Notes under the pieces: model-generated
The model's input: the letters and a program-made list of their open reading frames with translations, nothing else
Database searches by the model: none
What the model was told of the DNA's origin: nothing
In this document: positions 8,871-19,136 of the stretch, one piece after another
Layout of the letters: each line of letters begins with the position of its first letter
Numbering within the stretch: the first letter of the stretch is position 1
Assembly: GCF_032594935.1 (NCBI RefSeq)
Contig: NZ_CP118734.1
Location: 1,144,001 to 1,208,000 of the forward strand
Length of the DNA: 64,000 bases
Reading direction: 5' to 3'
DNA from: Streptococcus sp. 29892
GTDB taxonomy: Bacteria; Bacillota; Bacilli; Lactobacillales; Streptococcaceae
Translations under genes and position numbers: made by a program

Positions 8871-9620
8871 TTACTGACCATAATCATATTGGTTATATGA
8901 TTTGTTAAATGAATCAAGTATATCTTGTGAGGTTTCAGTATAAGGCGTTGTTGATTCTAGCACACCTTTTACGATAATCCGTGCAGTCGCATCATAGTCT
9001 GTACAAGTTACCAATGTTACTTCTGTACGTCCTTCTACATCATCAATGACATAGACACTCTCAGGTGTAACTGTCTGCACACTGTCAATCACATAAGTAT
9101 AGACATTGGTCTTGTCAGTGATATAGATTTTCATACCATTCTGGGCCCTATCCAATGGAGAGAAGAGAACATCCGCCGCACCGGCTACACCAAAAATGTG
9201 GTGACTAGCCAAAGCATAATTCCCTTTCCCCATTTCCTGGGTTTCCTTCATGGTTCCAGCACCGTACATTAGAGATGTGTTCCCCACACCTTTGAAAATA
9301 GGTAAATTGATTCCAAGTTCTGGGATTGAAATACCACCAATTACTGGCAACCGTTGCGCTTCCCATTGGGCCGCCAATATGGCTTCCGTTGAAATTGCCT
9401 GAACCTGTTCAAAATCAAAAGTAGTTTCTGCCTCTTTGTTTTTTTCAATGTCCTCAGCAGTCACTTTTGAAATTTGGTATTTATTGGTATTCCATCCAAT
9501 TATAAAATTACGGATAGAGGTGTTAAAGATGAGAGCTAGAGAAATCAAAACCAGCAGCAAAGCTAGAAGATTACGCCAAATCCCACTTTTTCCTTTTTTA
9601 CTTTTAGCACGTTTTGACAT
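8871..9620 (-). CDS. srtA: Sortase A (class A housekeeping sortase)
   Basis: A 249-residue membrane-anchored transpeptidase that cleaves LPXTG proteins and joins them to the peptidoglycan precursor. One transmembrane segment lies at about residues 14-34 after a basic N-terminus. The catalytic site is complete: His140/141 in LASHH, Cys206 in TLVTCTDYD and Arg214 in TARIIVKG. The start is ATG 9620, 4 bp after the gyrA stop, with GGAGTAG of the gyrA end as ribosome site; a longer frame inside gyrA is not needed. Placement directly after gyrA is the standard streptococcal arrangement. Confidence 0.95.
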   Translation of the reverse strand: MSKRAKSKKGKSGIWRNLLALLLVLISLALIFNTSIRNFIIGWNTNKYQISKVTAEDIEKNKEAETTFDFEQVQAISTEAILAAQWEAQRLPVIGGISIPELGINLPIFKGVGNTSLMYGAGTMKETQEMGKGNYALASHHIFGVAGAADVLFSPLDRAQNGMKIYITDKTNVYTYVIDSVQTVTPESVYVIDDVEGRTEVTLVTCTDYDATARIIVKGVLESTTPYTETSQDILDSFNKSYNQYDYGQ

Positions 9621-9624
9621 AGAA

Positions 9625-12075
9625 CTACTCCTGCTCTTCTTCAGTCTTAGCATCTGCAGCATCTACCAGTGCAAATGTCATAATTTTTGCCTCATCATTT
9701 AGACGCATGACCTTGACACCCATGGTTGAACGACCAGTTTGGGAAATATTGGCAACACTTGTACGAATAATCACACCTGTATCGGTAATGACCATAATGT
9801 CCTCATCACCAGATACCGTTGTCAAACCAGCCAGAGATCCATTTTTCTCAGCAACTTTGAGGGTCCTAATCCCCTTACCACCACGGCCTTTGGTAGGATA
9901 TTCGCTGGCTGGTGTTCGCTTACCAAAACCTTTTTCTGTCAAGACAAGGACTTCTTGTTCATCTGAAATCATGGTCGCACCAACCAACTGATCTCCCTCA
10001 CGTAAATTGATACCACGAACACCCGTTGCAGTACGCCCCATATTTCGAACATCTGTTTCTGTAAAGCGAACAGAGTAACCAAATTTGGTTCCCATGATAA
10101 TATCCGCCTGACCATTTGTCAAGAAGACGTTAATCAATTCATCATCTTCTTTCAAGTTCAAGGCCTTAAGACCACTTTGACGGATATTGCCAAATTCTGA
10201 AACACTGGTCCGTTTGACAACACCCTGACGGGTTGCGAAGAAGAGATAACTGTCTGCTTCCTGGTCCTTGGTCACGTTGATGATGGTCTGGATTGCTTCA
10301 TTTTCTTCTAGCTTGAGCAAGTTGACAACTGGCAATCCCTTAGCCGTACGGCCATACTCTGGGATTTCATACCCCTTCAAACGATAAACACGACCTTTAT
10401 TGGTAAAGAACAAGAGGCGGTCATGGGTGCTAGTCGAAACCAACTCACGCACAAAATCATCGTCCTTGACACCTGTTCCTTGAACACCACGTCCTCCGCG
10501 TTTCTGAGCCTGGAATTCATCCTGAGCCAAACGTTTTATGTATCCTTGATTTGACAGGGTAATCAAGACATCTGTTTCCTCAATCAAGTCCTCATCTTCA
10601 AGAGAAAGAACTTCTCCGACCATCAATTCTGTACGACGTGGGTCAGCGTATTTGCGTTTGACCTCATCTAATTCTTCCTTGATAATGGTCACAACACGCT
10701 CTGGTTTGGCCAAAATATCAGCCAAATCAGCAATCAAGGCAATCAGCTCATCATATTCAGACTGAATTTTGTCACGTTCCAAGCCTGTCAATCGACGGAG
10801 GCGCATATCAAGAATAGCCTGGCTCTGACGTTCAGAAAGCTCAAATTTCTCCATCAACTCAGCCTGGGCAATAGCATCTGTTTCTGAATTACGGATAATG
10901 CGAATGACCTCATCAATGTGGTCAAGGGCAATCAGCAAGCCTTCCAAGATATGAGCACGCGCTTCTGCTTTTTCTTTATCGAATTGCGTACGACGAGTGA
11001 CTACTTCCTTCTGGTGTTCAATATAGGATTCTAAAATCTGACGGACAGAAAGAATTTTCGGCACCCCGTTTTGGATGGCCAACATATTGAAACTGAAATT
11101 AGTCTGCAACTGAGTTTGCTTGAAGAGATTATTCAAAATAACATTGGCAGAAGCATCGCGACGAACTTCGATGACAAATCGCACACCCTCGCGGTTGGAT
11201 TCATCACGAACAGCTGTAATCCCATCGATACGCTTCTCTTGCACCAATTTGACAATATGCTCTTGTACCTTGGACTTGTTAACCATGTATGGAAACTCAG
11301 TAACGACAATGCGCTCACGGCCGTTTCCATACTCTTCAATCTCCGTACGAGAACGAAGGGTAATAGAGCCTTTCCCTGTTTCATAGGCACGGTGAATACC
11401 AGATTTGCCCATGACCAAGGCACCAGTCGGAAAGTCTGGCCCAGGAAGGACTTCCATGATTTCACGAGTTGTTACCTCTGGATTGTCCATCACCAGCTTC
11501 ACAGCTTCGATGGTTTCGCCCAGGTTATGTGGCGGAATATTGGTTGCCATACCAACGGCAATACCAGTCGTACCATTGACCAAAAGGTTAGGGAAGCGAG
11601 CCGGTAGAACTTCTGGCTCACGCTCACTGGCATCATAGTTGTCCGCAAAGTTTACCGTGTTCTTGTTAATATCACGGAGCATTTCCAGAGCAATCTTGCT
11701 CATACGAGCCTCTGTATAACGCTGAGCAGCAGCTCCGTCACCGTCCATAGAACCGAAGTTTCCGTGGCCATCAACTAGCATATGGCGGTAGCTCCACCAC
11801 TGCGCCATACGTACCATAGCTTCATATATGGCACTATCCCCGTGCGGATGGTATTTACCCATAACATCCCCTGTAATACGGGCAGATTTCTTATGGGGTT
11901 TATCTGGTGTAATCCCTAACTCATTCATTCCGTACAAAATACGGCGATGAACAGGCTTGAGACCATCACGCACATCTGGCAAAGCACGTGAAACGATAAC
12001 ACTCATCGCATAGTCGATGAAGGAAGATTTCATCTCATTGGTCAGGTTTACCGTTACTAAGTTTTTATCTTGCAT
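9625..12075 (-). CDS. gyrA: DNA gyrase subunit A
   Basis: An 816-residue type II topoisomerase subunit that cuts and rejoins DNA and, with GyrB, introduces negative supercoils. The catalytic tyrosine is Y120 in [11 protein letters not shown]. The quinolone-resistance region reads [12 protein letters not shown] with Ser81 and Glu85, the usual susceptible residues in streptococci. The GyrA-box that marks gyrase rather than topoisomerase IV is present as QKRGGRG near residue 527, and the C-terminal beta-pinwheel repeats are visible (GYSVRF, GFGKRTP, GVIIRTS). The C-terminus is acidic. An extended -10 lies about 33 bp upstream. Confidence 0.97.
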   Translation of the reverse strand: MQDKNLVTVNLTNEMKSSFIDYAMSVIVSRALPDVRDGLKPVHRRILYGMNELGITPDKPHKKSARITGDVMGKYHPHGDSAIYEAMVRMAQWWSYRHMLVDGHGNFGSMDGDGAAAQRYTEARMSKIALEMLRDINKNTVNFADNYDASEREPEVLPARFPNLLVNGTTGIAVGMATNIPPHNLGETIEAVKLVMDNPEVTTREIMEVLPGPDFPTGALVMGKSGIHRAYETGKGSITLRSRTEIEEYGNGRERIVVTEFPYMVNKSKVQEHIVKLVQEKRIDGITAVRDESNREGVRFVIEVRRDASANVILNNLFKQTQLQTNFSFNMLAIQNGVPKILSVRQILESYIEHQKEVVTRRTQFDKEKAEARAHILEGLLIALDHIDEVIRIIRNSETDAIAQAELMEKFELSERQSQAILDMRLRRLTGLERDKIQSEYDELIALIADLADILAKPERVVTIIKEELDEVKRKYADPRRTELMVGEVLSLEDEDLIEETDVLITLSNQGYIKRLAQDEFQAQKRGGRGVQGTGVKDDDFVRELVSTSTHDRLLFFTNKGRVYRLKGYEIPEYGRTAKGLPVVNLLKLEENEAIQTIINVTKDQEADSYLFFATRQGVVKRTSVSEFGNIRQSGLKALNLKEDDELINVFLTNGQADIIMGTKFGYSVRFTETDVRNMGRTATGVRGINLREGDQLVGATMISDEQEVLVLTEKGFGKRTPASEYPTKGRGGKGIRTLKVAEKNGSLAGLTTVSGDEDIMVITDTGVIIRTSVANISQTGRSTMGVKVMRLNDEAKIMTFALVDAADAKTEEEQE

Positions 12076-12107
12076 CTTATGCCTCTTTCAACAGTCATTG
12101 TGCCTCT

Positions 12108-12113
12108 ATTATA
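12108..12113 (-). promoter_or_regulatory. gyrA extended -10 promoter
   Basis: Minus-strand TATAAT preceded by TGG (extended -10) lies about 33 bp before the gyrA ATG. No good -35 is seen at 16-18 bp. It is divergent from the ldh promoter in a 187-bp shared region. Confidence 0.6.
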
Positions 12114-12151
12114 CCATATTTTACGACAAAACTCTTTATTGAAAACTATCA

Positions 12152-12165
12152 TGTAAACATTTTCA
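12152..12165 (+). promoter_or_regulatory. Candidate CcpA site (cre) upstream of ldh
   Basis: TGTAAACATTTTCA matches the cre consensus TGWAANCGNTNWCA except for A in place of the central G. It lies about 16 bp upstream of the ldh -35, a position where CcpA activates ldh in other lactic acid bacteria. Confidence 0.45.
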
Positions 12166-12180
12166 AAGTCCCTTTCACAA

Positions 12181-12209
12181 GTGACAAAATGTATAAAAAG
12201 TGCTAGAAT
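12181..12209 (+). promoter_or_regulatory. ldh promoter
   Basis: GTGACA (12181-12186) and TAGAAT (12204-12209) are 17 bp apart, with TGC before the -10 (extended). About 47 bp of leader follow, with AAGGAG 7 bp before the ATG. Confidence 0.75.
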
Positions 12210-12214
12210 GGTAG

Positions 12215-13246
<1,032 letters not shown>

Positions 13247-13253
13247 GTAGACT

Positions 13254-13286
13254 AAAAAGGTGAACCATTGGTCCACCTTTTTTCTA
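13254..13286. terminator. Bidirectional terminator between ldh and the reductase gene
   Basis: AAAAAGGTG pairs with CACCTTTTT, extended by ACC/GGT across a single unpaired base on each side. T-tracts exist on both strands. The facing reductase gene ends inside it (stop 13284-13286). Confidence 0.85.
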
Positions 13287-13817
13287 TTTTCGTATATCAT
13301 ACCGTAACATGGCAATGCCATCGGTTACTGTAGACTCTACTAAAATCAATTTCTGCTCTTTAGTCAGGCCATCAAAAAGTGAAATACCCTCACCTAAGAT
13401 TATTGGAATAATCCCAATAATGAAATGGTCAATCACTCCAGCTTCTAGACAGGTTTGAACCAAGCTAGCACCACCAAAAAGCCAGATATCACCACCTTCT
13501 TCTGCTCGCAATTGCTCGATTTCTGCAACAATGTCCTTTACAAATCGTACATTGTTATAGTTAGCATATTCAGAACGACTGGCAATAATAAACTGCTTTT
13601 CCTGATATCCCTCAATCATCTCCAGAGGGCAATCTTCCAATGATTTTCGCCCCATGATGACCGTATCACAGCTACTGAAAAATGCAGGATTATCGAATTG
13701 CAAGGTAGTGTCATATTTATCTGTACCATGCCCCTCTATCCAATCATAACTCCCGTCTGTTCGAGCGATATAACCGTCTAAACTCATTGCAATATTCAAA
13801 ACTAGGTGTCTAGCCAT
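13284..13817 (-). CDS. Dihydrofolate reductase-like / RibD C-terminal domain protein
   Basis: A 177-residue protein of the DHFR-like RibD C-terminal family, starting at ATG 13817 after GAGGAGG. The N-terminal strand LNIAMSLDGYIARTDGSYDWI and the segments VIMGRKSLE and IWLFGGASLVQTCLEAGVIDHFIIGIIPIILG are characteristic and suggest NADPH binding. Members of this family (YyaP/YwjB type) are stand-alone reductases of unknown substrate and are distinct from the folate-pathway FolA. It is a single gene with its own extended -10 (TATACT near 13850). Confidence 0.85.
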   Translation of the reverse strand: MARHLVLNIAMSLDGYIARTDGSYDWIEGHGTDKYDTTLQFDNPAFFSSCDTVIMGRKSLEDCPLEMIEGYQEKQFIIASRSEYANYNNVRFVKDIVAEIEQLRAEEGGDIWLFGGASLVQTCLEAGVIDHFIIGIIPIILGEGISLFDGLTKEQKLILVESTVTDGIAMLRYDIRK

Positions 13818-13941
13818 AACTTTCCTCCTCACATATTCTCGAGTAACCAAGTATAACATAAAAATCTATATTAGGCAGAAGATGGATTTTAATTTCGAGC
13901 AAAAAGTGTCATCTATGCTGCCAGACTAGTTTGCCTTATGA

Positions 13942-14130
13942 TTTTCAAGCTCATGATAAAAAGGTCCACTGGACCTTTACTCGCCTTCGAATTTTCATGC
14001 TCGTGAAAAAACAACCCGTCGGGGTTGTTATTCGCTCTCCAGTTTTCAAGCTCATGATAAAAAGGTCCACTGGACCTTTACTCGCCTTCGAATTTTCATG
14101 CTCGTGAAAAAACAACCCGTCGGGGTTGTT
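13942..14130. repeat. Tandem array of four ~50-bp hairpin repeat units (two 101-bp dimers)
   Basis: An 88-bp stretch at 13942-14029 recurs at 14043-14130 with a period of 101 bp. Each 101-bp dimer is two related ~50-bp half-units that share a TTTTCAnGCTCnTGA head, an A-tract, a perfect palindrome and a CGC-containing tail. The palindromes differ (AAAGGTCCACTGGACCTTT and AACAACCCGTCGGGGTTGTT) but both keep full pairing. Read on the minus strand, each stem is followed by a T-run, so the array looks like four intrinsic terminators in series beyond the nucleoside transporter operon. Short frames across it are artefacts of the repeat. Confidence 0.85.
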
Positions 14131-14258
14131 TTTTGGCTCTATAATTTCTGTAGTGGGTAAAACCACCATGGAGATTGTGGAGCCTTTTGGAGTGTAGAAA
14201 AAAGTCCCATATGACCTATAATGAAAAGCGACTAAACAACTCATTAGAAAGGGTTCAT

Positions 14259-15487
14259 ATGGAACAACTAAATCTTATCACAAATTTTCTCAGAATTAAA
14301 GACAAAAATATTACTATCTCTAATGAATATGACCTGGGAACTCACTTAGAACTCCACGGTCACTTGGATTACACAGCCCCTAAATGTCCCTCCTGTAAGG
14401 GACAAATGGCAAAATACGATTTCCAGAAAGCCTCTAAGATCCCCTACCTAGAAACAGCTGGTTTCCCACTGCTTATCCGTCTTCGAAAGCGTCGCTTCAA
14501 GTGTAAAGATTGCGGAAAAATAGCGGTCGCTGAAACTCCTCTTGTCAAGAAGAACCACCAAATCTCCGTCGCTGTTAACCAGAAGATTGCTCAATTACTC
14601 ATCGAAAATCAAGCAATGACACATATTGCACACAGGCTATCTATCTCAACCTCATCAGTTATGAGAAAGCTTAATGAGTTCAAGTTTGAAACAGATTGGA
14701 ATACCTTACCTGAGGTGATGAGCTGGGATGAATATGACTTCAAGAAGGGGAAAATGAGCTTTATCGCTCAAGATTTCAACTCCCTAAATGTCATAACTAT
14801 TCTGGACGGAAGAGCACAAGCAACCATCCGAAACCACTTTCTACGCTATCCTAGAAAGGTTAGAAATCAAGTCAAAGTCATTACCATAGATATGTTTAGT
14901 CCTTACTACAAATTGGCTAGACAGCTATTTCAAAACGCCAAGATTGTTCTGGACCGCTTTCACATTGTGCAGCACTTTAGCCGTGCTATGAACCGCGTTC
15001 GTATTCTAATTATGAATCAATTCGACAGAAAATCGCAGGAATACCGATCCTTGAAACGCTACTGGAAACCTCGCTTTCTTATTTCTAGGCTCAGGCTAAA
15101 TCAGTCCACCGGACTGATTTACTTCAATAAGATAGCCGTAAACTCAGCGATAAATGATTCTATCGCCCTATGTTTCGCATGCACTTGACTAACAAGGAAA
15201 TTCTAGAAAAACTCAGTTCATTTCTTTGACCTTATCGAACAGGAAATAGCCAATGTTGATCCTATTTCCAGACGGTATTTAAGACATTTCTAAAGGATAA
15301 AGAAAAGGTTTTAAACGCCATGGAATTGCCTTATTCCAACGCCAAACTGGAAGCTACCAACAATCTCATCAAAATCATTAAGAGAAATGCTTTTGGTTTC
15401 AGGAACTTTGAAAACTTTAAAAAACGGATTTTGATTGCTTTGAACATAAAGAAAGAGAGAACGAATTTCGTCCTCTCTAGGTGTTAG
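14259..15487 (+). pseudogene. ISL3-family transposase, disrupted
   Basis: The frame from ATG 14259 gives an N-terminal zinc-finger region (CPSCKGQ, CKDCGK), a helix-turn-helix (MTHIAHRLSISTSSVMRKL) and part of the DDE domain (VMSWDEYDF, VITIDMFSPYY, AKIVLDRFHIVQHF). After YRSLKRYWK at about 15068 an insert of some 55 bp shifts the frame. Homology resumes in another frame with DSRKLSDK (15131 onward) and carries nonsense codons there (TAA 15127-15129, and TGA where an Arg codon is expected). A stretch is then missing near 15218, and a one-base loss near 15266 precedes the intact C-terminus LNAMELPYSNAKLEATNNLIKIIKRN, ending at TAG 15485-15487. The piece 14259-15188 could still be translated as a truncated protein. 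Confidence 0.9.
15069..15124. repeat. Single hairpin repeat unit inserted in the transposase
   Basis: The extra segment carries a perfect palindrome AAATCAGTCCACCGGACTGATTT. Its flanks, TCGCTTTC, AGGCTCAGGCTAAA and TTTACT, align with TCGCTCTCC, AAGCTCATGATAAA and TTTACT of the array at 13942-14130. The shared core is GTCCACYGGAC. It replaces or interrupts a few transposase codons between the RYWK and QQDSRK segments. Confidence 0.65.
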
Positions 15488-15528
15488 CTTTTCATCTACC
15501 CACTACAGTTGACAAAGAGCCTGTTTTT

Positions 15529-16482
15529 TTACTTCGATTTAATATAGTTAACGCCGTCGGCTTTTGGTGCTACTGCTTTTCCGAAGAAGGCAGAGAGGGC
15601 AACGACTGTGATTAGATAAGGCGCGATTTGTAGATATACTGTCGGAATATCTTTCAAACCTGGAAGCTGACTTCCAACTACTGCCAAACTTTGAGATAAT
15701 CCAAAGAAAAGACTAGCTAACATGGCACCAATTGGGTTCCACTTACCAAAGATAACGGCAGCCAAGGCAATGAAACCTGAGCCAACGATTGTTGTTGCTG
15801 AGAAGTTGATGTTTACGGATTGGGCACTTACTGCACCACCAACACCACCAAGGAAACCAGCAATCAGTACACCTGCGTAACGCATAGCATAAACATTGAT
15901 ACCAAGTGTATCAGCTGCTTGTGGGTGCTCACCAACTGAGCGAAGACGAAGTCCAAACTTAGTTTTATAAAGAATAAACCATGCAAGGAATGCAGTTGCG
16001 ATAGCAACATAGCCCATCAAACTCGTATTCTTAAAGAAAATATCTCCAATAACCGGAATATCAGCCAATACTGGAAATGAAAACTTACCAAATGACTGAG
16101 TAATACTGTCAGTTTGTCCCTTGTTATAGATAACTTTGACAAGGAAGACACCCAAGGCTGGAGCTAGAAGGTTCAACACTGTACCAGATACGACGTGGTC
16201 TGCACGGAAGTTAATGGTAGCCATAGCATGAACTGCTGCAAATAGAACTCCAGCTAAACCACCAACTAGAATTGCTAACAAAGGAGTTGCTTTTCCAAAG
16301 GTTTCAGCAAATTCAATGTTGAAAACAACGCCAGCAAAGGCACCGATAACCATAATTCCCTCCAAACCAACGTTTACGATACCGCCACGTTCAGAGAAGA
16401 CACCACCAAGACTGGTAAAAATCAGGGGTGCTGAGTAGATTAACATCTGCGAAATGAGTAAGGCAAGAATGGAAATATTCAT
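15529..16482 (-). CDS. Nucleoside ABC transporter, permease subunit 2
   Basis: A 317-residue membrane protein of the BPD_transp_2 (RbsC/YufQ-like) family, with about eight to ten hydrophobic segments and the conserved GERGGIVNVGLEG-type motif (here SERGGIVNVGLEGIMVIG, residues 29-46). The second conserved loop is LRSVGEHPQAADTLGINV. It starts at ATG 16482, one base after the preceding permease stop, with AAAGGAG upstream. Together with the adjacent permease, the double ATPase and the lipoprotein it forms a BmpABCD/NupABCD-type purine and pyrimidine nucleoside importer. The IS element begins right after the stop codon. Confidence 0.9.
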   Translation of the reverse strand: MNISILALLISQMLIYSAPLIFTSLGGVFSERGGIVNVGLEGIMVIGAFAGVVFNIEFAETFGKATPLLAILVGGLAGVLFAAVHAMATINFRADHVVSGTVLNLLAPALGVFLVKVIYNKGQTDSITQSFGKFSFPVLADIPVIGDIFFKNTSLMGYVAIATAFLAWFILYKTKFGLRLRSVGEHPQAADTLGINVYAMRYAGVLIAGFLGGVGGAVSAQSVNINFSATTIVGSGFIALAAVIFGKWNPIGAMLASLFFGLSQSLAVVGSQLPGLKDIPTVYLQIAPYLITVVALSAFFGKAVAPKADGVNYIKSK

Positions 16483-16483
16483 C

Positions 16484-17545
16484 TTATTTCGCTCCTTTCG
16501 CTTTATTTTTTGCTTTAAGCAATTGCTCAAAGATAAATTTCACACCGATAAAGAAGATGATAGACGCTGTAACAACGTTAATCAATTCAGGTGGAATTTG
16601 GGCACGAACCATACCTGGTGCCCCAACAGAGAGAACACCAAATAGGAAGGCTGCCAATGGGATACCAAGCGGTGAGTTTGAAGCCAAGAGGGCAACAGAC
16701 ATACCGTTGAAACCAATATCCAAATTACCACTTTGAATGTAGACATTTTGGAAGGTACCAAGACCCTGGATAGCACCAGCAAGACCCGCAAGGGCACCTG
16801 AGATAACCATTGAAAGAATGATGGTACGTTTAGCTGACATACCTGCGTAGTCGGAGGCCGTTGGATTCAAACCAACCGAACGGATTTCAAAACCGAGAGT
16901 TGTTTTAGTTAACAAGAACCAGATTACAAGGACGGCAATGATGGCAAAGAAGATACCCAAGTTCATCCGTGAATTGTCAGTCAAAGCGCGAAGCCATTCT
17001 GTCTGGTAAGAAGCATTGGCTGAAACGTTGATCGTCGAATCCGTATTCTTCATCAAATCATCGGCAAATATTTCACGAATGATATAGTTACATGAGTAAA
17101 GCAAGATGTAGTTCATCATGATTGTGACGATAACTTCACTGGTACCAAGATAGGCACGCAAGATACCTGGAATGGAACCAGCTATACCACCGGCAATCAT
17201 AGCGATGATGACTGTCGCTAAAATAAGAACTGGACGGGGCAAATCTGGATTTGACAAGGCAAACCAGCCTGCGAATACCCAGCCCACATAGGCTTGACCA
17301 GGCAAACCGACGTTGAAGAAACCAGCACGGCTAGCCACTGCGAAACCTAAAGCGGTAAAAATCAGTGGTGCCATAGCACGGAAAATCTCACCGATTGATT
17401 TTACATTACCAAAAGCTGAATAGAATAGTTCTTCGTAGCCCCAAATTGGGTCATAACCGAAGACAAGCATGATAATGGCACCTAACAACAGACCAGAAAA
17501 TACTGCCAAAAATGGAAGGGCCACATTGTGATATTTCTTAGGCAT
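16484..17545 (-). CDS. Nucleoside ABC transporter, permease subunit 1
   Basis: A 353-residue polytopic membrane protein of the same BPD_transp_2 family (YufP-like). It has a long periplasm-facing-type segment between the fourth and fifth helices (IREIFADDLMKNTDSTINVSANASYQ) and the family loop FEIRSVGLNPTASDYAGM. The motif ASRAGFFNVGLPGQAYVGW (residues 71-89) corresponds to the GIxNVGxEG loop of its partner. The start overlaps the ATPase stop by 8 bp, indicating coupled translation. Confidence 0.9.
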   Translation of the reverse strand: MPKKYHNVALPFLAVFSGLLLGAIIMLVFGYDPIWGYEELFYSAFGNVKSIGEIFRAMAPLIFTALGFAVASRAGFFNVGLPGQAYVGWVFAGWFALSNPDLPRPVLILATVIIAMIAGGIAGSIPGILRAYLGTSEVIVTIMMNYILLYSCNYIIREIFADDLMKNTDSTINVSANASYQTEWLRALTDNSRMNLGIFFAIIAVLVIWFLLTKTTLGFEIRSVGLNPTASDYAGMSAKRTIILSMVISGALAGLAGAIQGLGTFQNVYIQSGNLDIGFNGMSVALLASNSPLGIPLAAFLFGVLSVGAPGMVRAQIPPELINVVTASIIFFIGVKFIFEQLLKAKNKAKGAK

Positions 17546-19073
17546 GACTTTCTCCCTTCTCTAATTTTCCACCTGCCATCAAGACACCCAACTCCTGCTT
17601 GTTTGTCGTCGCAGGATCGACGATACCATGGATAGTACCGTCATGGATAACAGCAATGCGGTCTGAAACATCCAAAATTTCATCCAATTCAAAGCTGACA
17701 ACAAGAACTGCCTTGCCCTTGTCACGCTCTGCAATCAAACGTTTACGAATGTACTCGATAGCGCCAACGTCCAAACCACGAGTTGGTTGGCTAACGATGA
17801 GAAGATCTGGGTTACGGTCAATTTCACGGGCGATAATGGCTTTCTGCTGGTTACCACCTGACAAGGCCTTAGAAGGAACTAATTCACTAGCACCACGCAC
17901 ATCGAACTCTTCCATTAGCTGACGTGCCTTTTCATTGATAATATTGTAATTCAGAATACCATTCTTAGAGTTTGGCTCTTTATAATATGTCTGCAAAGCA
18001 ATATTTTCTGCAACAGACATTTGCAAAACCAAACCATCACGATGACGGTCTTCAGGAACGTGGCTGACCTGCATCTCAGTGATTTTACGAGGTGTTTTAC
18101 CAACAACTTCCTCACCCTTGATGGTAATGGAACCTGATTTAACCTTACGCAAACCTGTAATGGCTTGGATAAGCTCACTCTGTCCATTTCCATCGATACC
18201 AGCAATACCAACTACTTCTCCAGCTCGAACTTCAAGATTAAGACCTTTAACTGCCGGAATGCCACGGTTTTCGTTTACTACCAAATCCTTGATAGATAGG
18301 ATAACCTCCTTTGGATTTGAGGCGATTTTTTCTGTTTTGAAAGATACAGAACGTCCAACCATCCACTCAGCCAAGTCTTCATTGGTTGCACCCGCGACAT
18401 CAACTGTTTCAATAGATTTACCACGACGAATAACGGTTACACGATCCGCAACGGCACGAATTTCATCCAGTTTGTGAGTAATCAGGATGATGGACTTGCC
18501 TTCTTCAATCAATTTCTTCATGATTTTGAGAAGCTCTGCTATTTCCGCAGGAGTCAAAACAGCCGTTGGCTCGTCAAAAATCAAGAGGTCTGCACCACGA
18601 TAGAGGGTCTTCAAAATCTCTACGCGCTGTTGAGCTCCGACAGAAATATCTGCTACTTTAGCTGTCGGATCAACTTCTAGGCCGTAACGCTCGGACAATT
18701 CTTTGATTTCAGCAATGGCTTTTTTGAGGTCAATCACACCTGCCTTGGTTGTTTCTGAACCAAGAATGATATTTTCAGCAACTGTGAAAGCATCAACCAG
18801 CATAAAGTGCTGGTGCACCATACCAATACCTAAATGGGCAGCTTTAGAAGGTGAGTCAATTGATACAACCTCACCGTTAATTGCAATTTCTCCGCTGGTA
18901 GGCTCCAAAAGACCTGCCAACATATTCATAAGAGTTGATTTACCAGCACCATTTTCACCGAGAAGGGCGTGGATTTCACCTCGTCTGACATGTAAGTTGA
19001 TGTGGTCATTTGCTACAAATTCACCAAAAATCTTGGTAATATTGCGCATTTCAATGACATTATCCCTAGTCAT
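17538..19073 (-). CDS. Nucleoside ABC transporter, ATP-binding protein (double NBD)
   Basis: A 511-residue ATPase with two fused nucleotide-binding domains, the architecture of sugar and nucleoside importers (RbsA/YufO). The N-terminal domain has a canonical Walker A GENGAGKST (about 38-46), the signature ISVGAQQRVEILK and Walker B LLIFDEPTAVL. The C-terminal domain has the degenerate GIDGNGQSEL in place of Walker A and the signature LSGGNQQKAIIAREI, so only one site is likely fully catalytic, as known for the family. It drives nucleoside uptake at the inner face of the membrane. It is separated from bmpA by 136 bp with hairpins. Confidence 0.93.
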   Translation of the reverse strand: MTRDNVIEMRNITKIFGEFVANDHINLHVRRGEIHALLGENGAGKSTLMNMLAGLLEPTSGEIAINGEVVSIDSPSKAAHLGIGMVHQHFMLVDAFTVAENIILGSETTKAGVIDLKKAIAEIKELSERYGLEVDPTAKVADISVGAQQRVEILKTLYRGADLLIFDEPTAVLTPAEIAELLKIMKKLIEEGKSIILITHKLDEIRAVADRVTVIRRGKSIETVDVAGATNEDLAEWMVGRSVSFKTEKIASNPKEVILSIKDLVVNENRGIPAVKGLNLEVRAGEVVGIAGIDGNGQSELIQAITGLRKVKSGSITIKGEEVVGKTPRKITEMQVSHVPEDRHRDGLVLQMSVAENIALQTYYKEPNSKNGILNYNIINEKARQLMEEFDVRGASELVPSKALSGGNQQKAIIAREIDRNPDLLIVSQPTRGLDVGAIEYIRKRLIAERDKGKAVLVVSFELDEILDVSDRIAVIHDGTIHGIVDPATTNKQELGVLMAGGKLEKGESHA

Positions 19074-19136
19074 AATCTTCTTCCTTTCTGACGATCATTT
19101 TTGTCAGTAAAACCTACCAGCTTCTGATAGGCTTTA

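Larger units (their letters stand above)
14135..15521 (+). mobile_element. Decayed ISL3-family insertion sequence with intact ends
   Basis: The 1387-bp element is bounded by imperfect ~25-bp inverted repeats. The left end begins GGCTCT and has CTGTAGTGGGTA at 14148-14159; the right end, read inward, begins GGCTCT and has the same 12-mer after an equal gap. Both ends are flanked by the identical 8-bp direct repeat TGTTTTTT (14127-14134 and 15522-15529), the duplication length expected for ISL3 elements. The insertion split the T-tract of the last hairpin of the repeat array from the end of the nucleoside permease gene. The transposase is a pseudogene, so the copy cannot move on its own. Confidence 0.9.

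Noticed and set aside
11071..11607. 178-residue open frame antisense to gyrA
   Set aside because: It lies wholly within the conserved gyrA coding region, with no start signals and no family resemblance.
12171..12188. Rex operator at the ldh promoter (TTTCACAAGTGACAAAA)
   Set aside because: Only one half-site fits, and the symmetry and 18-bp spacing of a Rex box are missing.
13942..14130. Possible CRISPR array because of regularly spaced repeats
   Set aside because: The spacing elements are themselves repeated, the repeats contain alternating palindromes, and there are no cas genes nearby.
13951..14244. 97-residue open frame on the minus strand through the hairpin array
   Set aside because: The frame is produced by the repeats (the same peptide segment appears twice) and crosses the IS end. 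It has no homology or start signals.
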